DNA from: an uncultured Muribaculaceae bacterium
GTDB taxonomy: Bacteria; Bacteroidota; Bacteroidia; Bacteroidales; Muribaculaceae
Direction of reading: 5' to 3'
NCBI GenBank assembly: GCA_902494515.1
Contig: CABUTS010000046.1
Location: 1 to 21,831 of the forward strand
Length of the DNA stretch: 21,831 bases
Below are positions 14,721-21,336 of this stretch, in pieces (position 1 is the first letter of the stretch; every line of letters starts with the position of its first letter). The notes beneath the pieces were generated by a model, which had not been told where the DNA came from, did no database searches, and saw nothing but the letters and a program-made list of their open reading frames with translations. Position numbers and translations under genes: made by a program.

Positions 14721-15290
14721 TTATTTCTTTTTTACTGAGAATCCGAAGCGGCCGAGAAGCTCTCCCTGGGCGTAATAGTGACCGTGGGTGTAGCTCATCA
14801 GCCCTGTCGCCCCGAGGTCGAAACGGCCGGTTTCGGAATCGATGTAGCGCTCGTCGGCGAGGATGTTGACCACTTCGGCCAGAAACATATTGTGTGAACC
14901 CAGAGGAATCACCGACTTCACCCGACATTCAATCGAGAGCGGGGATTCGTCGATGTATGGGCAGCGAACCATCTTTCCGGGGCAGGGAGTCAGGCCTGTC
15001 TCCTTCCATTTGTCGTAATCCCGGCCTGAACGGACTCCGGCCCAGTCGGTTGCGCGGGCCATGTCGGCGGTAGTCAGGTTGAGAGTGAACTCCATGTTCT
15101 CCTTTATTATATTATAGGAGTGGCGTTCCGGGCGCACGGAGATGTAGCACATGGCCGGGTCGGTGTTGACCGTTCCGACCCATGCCACGGTGAGCATGTT
15201 CGATTCCTTCACGCTGCTGCCGCAGGTGACGAGCACCGCGGGGAGCGGGTAAATCATGGTTCCGGGTTTCCAGGATTGCTTGGAGTTCAT
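14721..15290 (-). CDS. Flavin reductase family protein (flavoredoxin-like)
   Basis: This 189-residue protein has the FMN-binding split-barrel fold of the flavin reductase-like family: YPLPAVLVTCG at the start, then NMLTVAWVGTVNTDPAMCYISVRPERHSY, ENMEFTLNL and a conserved Gly-rich end. Flavoredoxin-type members bind FMN and pass electrons; the natural partner is unknown. It begins 10 nt after the pyrB stop and is followed by glyA 23 nt later, so all three probably share one transcript. The ATG at 15290 (MNSKQSWKPGTMIYPLP) is the usual start. Confidence 0.88.
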   Translation of the reverse strand: MNSKQSWKPGTMIYPLPAVLVTCGSSVKESNMLTVAWVGTVNTDPAMCYISVRPERHSYNIIKENMEFTLNLTTADMARATDWAGVRSGRDYDKWKETGLTPCPGKMVRCPYIDESPLSIECRVKSVIPLGSHNMFLAEVVNILADERYIDSETGRFDLGATGLMSYTHGHYYAQGELLGRFGFSVKKK

Positions 15291-15300
15291 ATTGTTTGAT

Positions 15301-16242
15301 TTACAGACCTTCGGCCTCTTTGATTTTCGAGACGGGGATGCCGAGGGCGCGGCAAATCATTGCCTGGCGGGCGAAGAGACCGTTGCGGGCCTGCTCGAAG
15401 TAGTAGGCCTTGGGGTTCTCGTCCATATCCTCGTTGATTTCCTGCAGGCGGGGCAGCGGATGGAGCACTCGCAGGTTCGGGCGGGAATCCTTCAGCATCG
15501 CGTTGTTGACCGAGAAGCAGTTCTTGACGCGCTCATAGACCTCGAGGTCCGGGAAACGCTCGCGCTGCACGCGGGTCATGTAGAGGATGTCGGTGTTGTT
15601 GATGATTTCGGGGGTGAGCTCTGTGTGGATCTCGTAGGGCATTCCGAGCTTGTCGCAAAGGTCGATGTATTGCTGAGGCATGGCGAGTTCCGGATGCGAA
15701 ACGAAGCGGAACTTCGGGCGGAAGTAACGCATTGCCTCGAGCAGGGAGTGAACGGTGCGGCCATATTTCAGGTCTCCGACCATGGTGATCTCGAGGTCCT
15801 CGAGTTTGCCCTGGGTCTTGAGAATGGAATAGAGGTCGAGCATCGTCTGCGAGGGGTGCTGGTTCGAGCCGTCGCCGGCGTTGATCACCGGGGTTTCGGT
15901 CACCTTGGTTGCGAACTCCGCGGCTCCCTCCTGGAAGTGCCTCATGATGATGAGGTCGACGTAGTTGGAGACCATCTTGATGGTGTCCTTGAGGGATTCG
16001 CCCTTCGACGACGAGGATGTGTTGGCGTCGGAGAAACCGATTACACGGCCGCCCAGACGGTTCACCGCGGTCTCGAAGCTGAGACGCGTGCGGGTCGAGG
16101 GTTCAAAGAACAGAGTTGCGACGACTTTGCCGTCGAGAATCTTGTGGTTGGGATACTGCTCGAAGAAGCGTGCGTCCTCGAGAATTGATAGAAGGTCCTC
16201 CTTCGAGAGATCATCAATCGAAACGATCGAATTAGGATTCAT
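15301..16242 (-). CDS. pyrB: Aspartate carbamoyltransferase catalytic subunit
   Basis: This 313-residue cytosolic enzyme condenses carbamoyl phosphate with aspartate, the first committed step of pyrimidine synthesis. Motifs are FFEPSTRTRLSFE (about 45-57, carbamoyl-phosphate site), SSSKGESLKDT (the mobile-loop Lys), HPSQTMLDLYS, and VLHPLPR near the C-terminus. Length matches the E. coli catalytic chain (about 311). The frame continues 144 codons upstream, but the conserved start is MNPNSIVSIDDLS at 16242. The regulatory subunit gene pyrI, which often follows pyrB in Bacteroidales, is missing; the flavoredoxin begins 10 nt later. Confidence 0.96.
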   Translation of the reverse strand: MNPNSIVSIDDLSKEDLLSILEDARFFEQYPNHKILDGKVVATLFFEPSTRTRLSFETAVNRLGGRVIGFSDANTSSSSKGESLKDTIKMVSNYVDLIIMRHFQEGAAEFATKVTETPVINAGDGSNQHPSQTMLDLYSILKTQGKLEDLEITMVGDLKYGRTVHSLLEAMRYFRPKFRFVSHPELAMPQQYIDLCDKLGMPYEIHTELTPEIINNTDILYMTRVQRERFPDLEVYERVKNCFSVNNAMLKDSRPNLRVLHPLPRLQEINEDMDENPKAYYFEQARNGLFARQAMICRALGIPVSKIKEAEGL

Positions 16243-16271
16243 TGTTAAAGAGCAGACATTGGTTTGCACTG

Positions 16272-16279
16272 CAAAGTTA
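16272..16279 (-). promoter_or_regulatory. pyrB operon promoter -7 box
   Basis: TAACTTTG on the minus strand, about 30 nt before the pyrB ATG, matches the Bacteroidota -7 consensus. Its upstream region is shared with the divergent Fur-family gene. Confidence 0.55.
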
Positions 16280-16297
16280 ACAACTTTCCGGCATATT

Positions 16298-16312
16298 TGC
16301 ACATTATGTGCA
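16298..16312. promoter_or_regulatory. 7-1-7 palindrome, candidate Fur-family operator
   Basis: TGCACAT-T-ATGTGCA is a perfect inverted repeat of two 7-mers around one base, the classic spacing of Fur, Zur and PerR boxes. It lies between the divergent pyrB and Fur-family promoters, in the spacer just upstream of the regulator's -7 box, where binding would block that promoter. Confidence 0.6.
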
Positions 16313-16324
16313 TGTTTTTTTTCA

Positions 16325-16332
16325 TACCTTTG
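16325..16332 (+). promoter_or_regulatory. Promoter -7 box of the Fur-family/efflux operon
   Basis: TACCTTTG matches TAnnTTTG. A TTTG at 16296-16299 could be the -33 element (25-nt spacer, slightly long) and overlaps the palindrome. The leader to the ATG at 16357 would be about 20 nt. Confidence 0.5.
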
Positions 16333-16356
16333 CAAAGTAAAACAAATTGTACTTGA

Positions 16357-16788
16357 ATGGAAGCAGAAATCGAGCACCGCATGAAGGAAACGGGCGTGCG
16401 CCCCTCCCCTGTCCGCAACATGGTGTTGCAGACCATTTATAAGGCCGGACACCCACTGACAGCCCGCGAAATCGAAGATTCGCTCGGGACCGTCGATCGC
16501 AGTTCCATATCCCGCGCGCTGGCTGTATTTCAGGACTCGGGACTCGTGCACTGCATATCGGACGGCACGGCAGCCGACAAATATGAATTCTGCCGCGAAC
16601 CGCACGACGACAGTCACACCGACGAACATGTCCATTTCCATTGCGAAATCTGCGGACGTACCATCTGCCTGCACGAGACAAAGATTCCGCAGGTGCCGAT
16701 TCCCGCGGGTTTCACCGCGAAATCGGCGAATTTCGTAATCTCAGGTGTCTGCAACAAGTGCAACGCAAAATTGCTTTTAAAACAATGA
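16357..16788 (+). CDS. Fur-family metal-responsive transcriptional regulator
   Basis: This 143-residue DNA-binding protein has an N-terminal winged helix (residues 1-80, with RPSPVRNMVLQTIYKAGHPLTAREI and DRSSISRALAVFQDSGLV) and a C-terminal dimer/metal domain. Visible ligands are His91, His93 and His95 in HVHFHCEICG, with the structural-zinc pairs Cys96/Cys99 and Cys132/Cys135. Length fits the family. Whether it senses iron, zinc or another metal cannot be told. Its stop overlaps the next start (ATGA), so it is coupled to the permease, and a 7-1-7 palindrome in front suggests autoregulation. Confidence 0.88.
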   Translation: MEAEIEHRMKETGVRPSPVRNMVLQTIYKAGHPLTAREIEDSLGTVDRSSISRALAVFQDSGLVHCISDGTAADKYEFCREPHDDSHTDEHVHFHCEICGRTICLHETKIPQVPIPAGFTAKSANFVISGVCNKCNAKLLLKQ

Positions 16789-18011
16789 ATTTACTTGAAT
16801 CCCTGCTGTTTATGCTCAACGAGATGTCGCCGTACATTCTCCTTGGCTTCCTGATAGCCGGTATCATGCACGCCTTCATACCCCAGACCACCTTAGCCCG
16901 CCACCTTTCGGGCACCGGATGGAAATCCGTGGTGAAGGCTGCGGCAATCGGCATCCCCCTCCCCCTCTGTTCCTGCGGTGTGCTCCCCACAGCCATCGCC
17001 ATGCGCCGCAACGGAGCTTCGCGCGCCGCCTCGACCTCCTTCTTGGTTGCCACACCGCAGACCGGTGTCGACAGTATCGCCGCCACATGGTCACTGCTTG
17101 GTCCGGCTTTCGCTGTAATCCGCCCGCTCGCGGCACTGTTTACCGCACTGTTCGCGGGTGTTGCCGTCGGGAAAAGCGAGAAACCGGAGGAATGTAGCGA
17201 CGGCCAATGCGCCGTGGTTATTGAGGAAACACCAGCCAAAATCCCTTTTATGAAGAAATGCGCTGATGCGCTGAAATACGGCTACATAGACCTCGTCGGC
17301 AGTATCGGCAGCTGGCTGGTTGTAGGCCTGATTATCGCGGCGCTGATTACGGTTTACGTTCCGGCAGATTTCTTCTCCGTTCTCGGAGCAACACCGATTT
17401 TCTCCATGATTGCAGTGCTGATCATAGCGATACCGATGTATGTCTGCGCCACGGGGTCGATACCTATTGCTCTTTCGCTGATGCTCAAAGGATTGTCGCC
17501 CGGCACGGCGCTTGTGCTGCTGATGGCCGGCCCGGCTGCCAACTTCGCCTCTTTCACCCTGATTTCCAGGGAAATGGGCAGGAAAGCAACCATTATTTAT
17601 CTGCTTGCCATCATTACCGGCGCCATCGGTTTCGGCCTGCTCATAGACTATCTGCTCCCCGCCAACTGGTTCTCGGTCAGCAGCTTCCATGCCGCCTGCC
17701 ACGGCGCCCATACGTTCAGCATTTTCAGCACCGTCTGCTCCACAATCCTTGTAGGGCTGCTGATTTACACCTTTATCAAAGGACACAAACACAACCATAT
17801 ACAACTCACCGAAATGACCAAGAAATATAACATCAAAGGGATGAACTGCCCCCACTGCCAGGCCGCAGTAACCAAAGCAATCGCCGGTGTCAGCGGCGTA
17901 ACTCAGGTTGACGTCAACCTCCAGACCGGTGTCGCCACTGTCGAGGGGGACCACAACGCCGCCGACCTCGTCAACGCCGTCCGCAACGCCGGTTTCGACG
18001 TCGCCGAATAA
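16785..18011 (+). CDS. Metal-efflux type permease (SO_0444/DUF318 family) fused to a C-terminal HMA domain
   Basis: This 408-residue inner-membrane protein has about eight hydrophobic segments in two blocks. The first block carries PLPLCSCGVLPTA (Cys62, Cys64), a hallmark of the DUF318/ArsP-like permeases that includes the SO_0444 Cu/Zn efflux group. A cytosolic linker with a Cys pair (EECSDGQC, about 135-145) separates the blocks. From residue 344 there is a heavy-metal-associated domain, KYNIKGMNCPHCQ, with metal ligands Cys355 and Cys358. The start at 16785 was chosen because it overlaps the regulator's stop and begins MNLLESLLFML. The likely role is efflux of copper, zinc or a similar soft metal; the metal is inferred from the family. 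Confidence 0.85.
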   Translation: MNLLESLLFMLNEMSPYILLGFLIAGIMHAFIPQTTLARHLSGTGWKSVVKAAAIGIPLPLCSCGVLPTAIAMRRNGASRAASTSFLVATPQTGVDSIAATWSLLGPAFAVIRPLAALFTALFAGVAVGKSEKPEECSDGQCAVVIEETPAKIPFMKKCADALKYGYIDLVGSIGSWLVVGLIIAALITVYVPADFFSVLGATPIFSMIAVLIIAIPMYVCATGSIPIALSLMLKGLSPGTALVLLMAGPAANFASFTLISREMGRKATIIYLLAIITGAIGFGLLIDYLLPANWFSVSSFHAACHGAHTFSIFSTVCSTILVGLLIYTFIKGHKHNHIQLTEMTKKYNIKGMNCPHCQAAVTKAIAGVSGVTQVDVNLQTGVATVEGDHNAADLVNAVRNAGFDVAE

Positions 18012-18040
18012 ATATCCGTCGCGAAAAAATCATAGCGGGT

Positions 18041-18132
18041 AAATCTCAGCCCCGCATATATAATAATGGCAACCAGTGATGAGAATCAATCCGGTTGCCA
18101 TTATTGTATATGTATTTCCGTGGCTGAAATTT
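18041..18132. terminator. Shared bidirectional terminator between the efflux operon and the LptF/G gene
   Basis: A 19-bp stem (18056-18074 with 18093-18111, 18-nt loop, one G-U pair) is enclosed by an outer AAATCTCAGCC/GGCTGAAATTT stem (18041-18051 with 18122-18132). It lies between two convergent genes, and the outer arm reaches the stop codon of the minus-strand gene. Confidence 0.75.
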
Positions 18133-19321
18133 ACCTCGCGGCCTTGAAGTAGAGAATTACGGCGATGATGGAATACAGGATGTTGGGAATCCACATCGCC
18201 ACGAACGGCGAGGTCATGCCTGACACTGCAAATGAGGAGGTTACGGTCATGAACAGAATATAGGAGAAGCTCAGCAACAGACCTATACCGATGTTGATAC
18301 CCATGCCCCCCTTGACCTTTTTCGATGAGAGCGACATACCGATTACAGTCAGGATGAACGCCGCCGCGCACATGGCGAACCGCTTGTGGTATTCGATTTC
18401 GAACGGCTGGATGTTGGCCACGCCGCGCATCTTCTGGCGGTCGATGTACTCCTTGAGCTGCGGTGTCGAGAGGGTTTCCTGGTCGTTGCGCGAAATCAGG
18501 AAGTCGCGCGGTTCGAAGGGGATGATGGTGTCGAGGTCATAGCCGCGCTTGATGTATTCGCGTTCGTCGGTGAAATCGCGGATGATGTAGTCGCGGACCT
18601 TCCACTGGTAGAGGGTGTCCCATTTGATGGTCTGGGCCTGCAGACGCGACACTAACTTCTTGTCCTTGAACAGCTCGAGCGAAAAGCGGTAGCCGGTCTT
18701 GGTGGTGTTGTCGTAGCGGCTCATGTAGGCTATTTCGTTCGGCGCCACCTGCATCATGATGTTGTCGCCGAAGTCCACGCGGCGGTTCTTAACGTAAGTG
18801 TTGGTGTAGGCGATACGTTTGACGTTGGCCGGAGGGATGATGTAAGCGCTTAGCACGTAGGTGGCTACGGCTATGACCGCCGCCGAAATCATATATGGCC
18901 TGAGCAGTCGCCGGAAACTGATGCCCGACGATACCATGGCGATGATTTCCGAGTTGTCGGCCAGCTTCGAGGTGAAGAAAATCACCGCGATGAAAACGAA
19001 CAGCGGGCTGAACTGGTTGGCGAAATAGGGCAGGAAGTTGATGAAATAGTCGAAAATCGTGGCCTTCAGCGGAGCCTGCATGAAGGCGTCGAGTTTCTCG
19101 TTGATATCGAACACAATAGTAATCGCCAGGATCAGCATGATGGCGAAAATATATGTGCCGAGGAATTTCTTGATGATATACAGGTCGATCAGCTTCAGCA
19201 CCCCGGTCCGGCGCAACGGTCCGGTGGAGTCCGGCGCTATATCCGGCGCCGCATCGGTGGCTGACGGGGTTTTTGCCCGGAATTTCTTGGGTAACAGCTT
19301 CTTTAGATTCAACTTCTTCAT
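18131..19321 (-). CDS. LptF/LptG-family lipopolysaccharide export permease
   Basis: This 396-residue inner-membrane protein belongs to the LptF/LptG family, which with LptB extracts LPS from the membrane and passes it to LptC. After a charged, probably disordered N-terminus (1-45) come three membrane segments (YIFAIMLILAITIVF, FSPLFVFIAVIFF, MISAAVIAVATYVLS), a large periplasmic beta-jellyroll domain (about 150-300), and three more segments at the C-terminus. The frame is open 87 codons upstream into tgt; the ATG at 19321 (MKKLNLKKLLPKKF) follows the tgt stop by 20 nt and was chosen. Whether it is LptF or LptG cannot be settled. Confidence 0.9.
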   Translation of the reverse strand: MKKLNLKKLLPKKFRAKTPSATDAAPDIAPDSTGPLRRTGVLKLIDLYIIKKFLGTYIFAIMLILAITIVFDINEKLDAFMQAPLKATIFDYFINFLPYFANQFSPLFVFIAVIFFTSKLADNSEIIAMVSSGISFRRLLRPYMISAAVIAVATYVLSAYIIPPANVKRIAYTNTYVKNRRVDFGDNIMMQVAPNEIAYMSRYDNTTKTGYRFSLELFKDKKLVSRLQAQTIKWDTLYQWKVRDYIIRDFTDEREYIKRGYDLDTIIPFEPRDFLISRNDQETLSTPQLKEYIDRQKMRGVANIQPFEIEYHKRFAMCAAAFILTVIGMSLSSKKVKGGMGINIGIGLLLSFSYILFMTVTSSFAVSGMTSPFVAMWIPNILYSIIAVILYFKAAR

Positions 19322-19341
19322 GATCTGAGGTTTAAAAGAAG

Positions 19342-20472
19342 TTACAGACGACGGGTCACGCGCTCGACCATATCGCGTTTCCAGACAGCGAAGTCGCCGG
19401 CGAGGATATGCTCGCGGGCCTGACGGGTCAGTCGCAGGTAGAAGGCGAGGTTGTGAATCGAGGCGATCTGCATGGCCAGAAGTTCCTGAGCTATAAAGAG
19501 ATGGCGCAAGTAAGCCTTGGAGTAAACCTGATCCACGAAGCAGTCGCTGTCCTCGTCGAGCGGCGAGAAATCGCGGGCCCACTTGAGGTTGCGCATGTTC
19601 ATGATGCCGTTGGAGGTGAACAGCATGCCGTTACGGCCGTTGCGGGTCGGCATCACACAGTCCATCATGTCGACGCCGCGGTCGATTGCCTCGAGGATGT
19701 TTGCCGGAGTTCCTACCCCCATCAGGTAGCGGGGACGGTCGGCGGGAAGAATCTCGTTGACGACCTCGATCATCTCATACATCACCTCGGTGGGTTCGCC
19801 GACAGCCAGACCGCCGATGGCATTGCCGTCGGCACCGAGTTCGGCCACTTCGTTGGCGGCGCGGCGGCGCAGGTCGGGGAATGTACACCCCTGAACGATA
19901 GGGAAAAACGCCTGAGAATGACCGTAGAGCGGCTCTGTCTCGCGGAAATGGTTCCATCCGCGGCGCAGCCATTTCATGGTGAGTTCCAGCGACTTGGCGG
20001 CGTAGCCGTACTCCGACTGTCCGGGGGGACATTCGTCGAGCGCCATCATTATGTCGGAACCGATTTCGCGCTGGATATCAACCACTTTCTCCGGAGTGAA
20101 GAGGTGCTTGGAACCGTCGATATGCGAGCGGAACCATGCCCCCTCCTCGGTCAGTTTCCGGCGCTCCGAAAGCGAGAAAACCTGAAAACCGCCGGAGTCG
20201 GTGAGAATCGGACGTTCCCATCCTTCGAACTTATGCAGGCCGCCGGCTGCGCGCAGAATCTCGGTGCCGGGACGGAGGTAGAGATGGTATGTGTTGCCCA
20301 GGATAATCTGGGCCTTTATGTCGTCGCGGAGTTCACGGGCATGCACGGCCTTGACGGCACCGACAGTGCCGACAGGCATGAAAACGGGTGTCAGAATCTC
20401 GCCGTGGTCGGTTGAAATTCGCCCCGCGCGGGCCGCTGAACCCTCGGAAGTTGCTTGTAAATCGAATAACAT
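19342..20472 (-). CDS. tgt: Queuine tRNA-ribosyltransferase (TGT) lacking most zinc ligands
   Basis: This 376-residue TIM-barrel enzyme exchanges guanine 34 of tRNAs with GUN anticodons for the queuosine precursor preQ1. The general acid/base Asp92 is in TDSGGFQVFS, and the nucleophile Asp271 in DMMDCVMPTRNGRNG. The zinc site CxCxxC...H is altered: E. coli-type ECDCYTC is here DSDCFVD, keeping only Cys311 and His340. Length is standard. The start at 20472 lies only 4 nt beyond its -7 box, so the mRNA may be leaderless. It is followed 20 nt later by the LptF/G gene and probably cotranscribed. Confidence 0.95.
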   Translation of the reverse strand: MLFDLQATSEGSAARAGRISTDHGEILTPVFMPVGTVGAVKAVHARELRDDIKAQIILGNTYHLYLRPGTEILRAAGGLHKFEGWERPILTDSGGFQVFSLSERRKLTEEGAWFRSHIDGSKHLFTPEKVVDIQREIGSDIMMALDECPPGQSEYGYAAKSLELTMKWLRRGWNHFRETEPLYGHSQAFFPIVQGCTFPDLRRRAANEVAELGADGNAIGGLAVGEPTEVMYEMIEVVNEILPADRPRYLMGVGTPANILEAIDRGVDMMDCVMPTRNGRNGMLFTSNGIMNMRNLKWARDFSPLDEDSDCFVDQVYSKAYLRHLFIAQELLAMQIASIHNLAFYLRLTRQAREHILAGDFAVWKRDMVERVTRRL

Positions 20473-20476
20473 GGTG

Positions 20477-20514
20477 CAAAGTTATGAATTTTTGAGCAAA
20501 TTTTCGTAACTTTG
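20477..20514. promoter_or_regulatory. Back-to-back tgt and rhomboid promoters with shared upstream region
   Basis: TAACTTTG on the minus strand (20484-20477) points to tgt, and TAACTTTG on the plus strand (20507-20514) points to the rhomboid gene. Only 22 bp separates the two -7 boxes, so each -33 region overlaps the other promoter's -7 region. Confidence 0.6.
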
Positions 20515-20564
20515 CATGATTAACCATTGTTTTGTATTAAAAAAACTTCTGACAGGTACACAAT

Positions 20565-21329
20565 ATGGCTTTTACCGATAGATTTGCACATATCCCCCCT
20601 GTAACCAAGAATCTGCTGATTATCAATGTGGTAATCTATCTTGCCGGCGTGCTTATCCCTGCATTGGGGAGCGCGCTCGACAATTACGGGGCACTCTATT
20701 ACTTCACCTCCTCGGAATTCCGTCCCTGGCAGCTGATCAGCTATATGTTCATCCACGCGAACTTCATGCACATATTCTTCAATATGTTCACTCTGTGGAT
20801 GTTCGGCGAGATTATCGAGCGTTCGCTCGGCTCGCAGCGATTTCTGTTCTACTACATCAGCTGCGGACTCGGCGCCGCGCTGGTGCAGGAGGGTATCTTC
20901 GCGCTGATGATCAACCACTACGCGAGCCTATTCGCCAACGGCGATGCCCTCTGCGCGCTTCTCCGCGACGTCAGGGTTTCCTATGGTCAGGTCATGGAGT
21001 TCGGAATCAATCCGAGCGACCCGAATATCATGTATATAGCAGGCCTATACCACACCCCTACGGTCGGCGCTTCCGGCGCGATCTACGGTGTGCTGCTGGC
21101 CTTCGGATTCATGTTCCCCTATCAGCGGATCATGCTGCTGATTCCCCCGATTCCCCTGAAGGCCCGCACCGCGGTGATTGTTTTCGCCGTCATCGAGCTC
21201 TCGCTCGGAGTGTTCAACAGTCAGGCCGATACGGTGGCCCACTTCGCTCATCTGGGCGGCATGATTGCCGGTCTGCTTATGCTTCTCTGGTGGAAACATA
21301 AGGGAATCATCAGGAAATATTGGTATTGA
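20565..21329 (+). CDS. Rhomboid-family intramembrane serine protease
   Basis: This 254-residue polytopic inner-membrane protease cuts membrane-embedded substrates. The catalytic Ser170 is in GASGAIYG and the catalytic His229 in AHFAHLGG. The HANFMHIFFNM segment (residues 64-74) carries the oxyanion-region His and Asn73. Between the second and catalytic helices there is a loop of about 50 residues (116-165). The ATG at 20565 gives MAFTDRFAHIPPVTKNLLIIN, typical of Bacteroidota rhomboids. A second rhomboid gene starts 7 nt after its stop; such pairs are common in the phylum. Substrates are unknown. Confidence 0.92.
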   Translation: MAFTDRFAHIPPVTKNLLIINVVIYLAGVLIPALGSALDNYGALYYFTSSEFRPWQLISYMFIHANFMHIFFNMFTLWMFGEIIERSLGSQRFLFYYISCGLGAALVQEGIFALMINHYASLFANGDALCALLRDVRVSYGQVMEFGINPSDPNIMYIAGLYHTPTVGASGAIYGVLLAFGFMFPYQRIMLLIPPIPLKARTAVIVFAVIELSLGVFNSQADTVAHFAHLGGMIAGLLMLLWWKHKGIIRKYWY

Positions 21330-21336
21330 AAAAACA

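Noticed and set aside
14698..14928. Longer GlyA starting at 14928
   Set aside because: The extra 77 codons overlap the flavoredoxin gene and do not resemble GlyA; the conserved start is MQRDNVIFD at 14697.
16243..16674. Longer PyrB starting at 16674
   Set aside because: The upstream 144 codons run antisense through the Fur-family gene and its promoter; the conserved PyrB start is at 16242.
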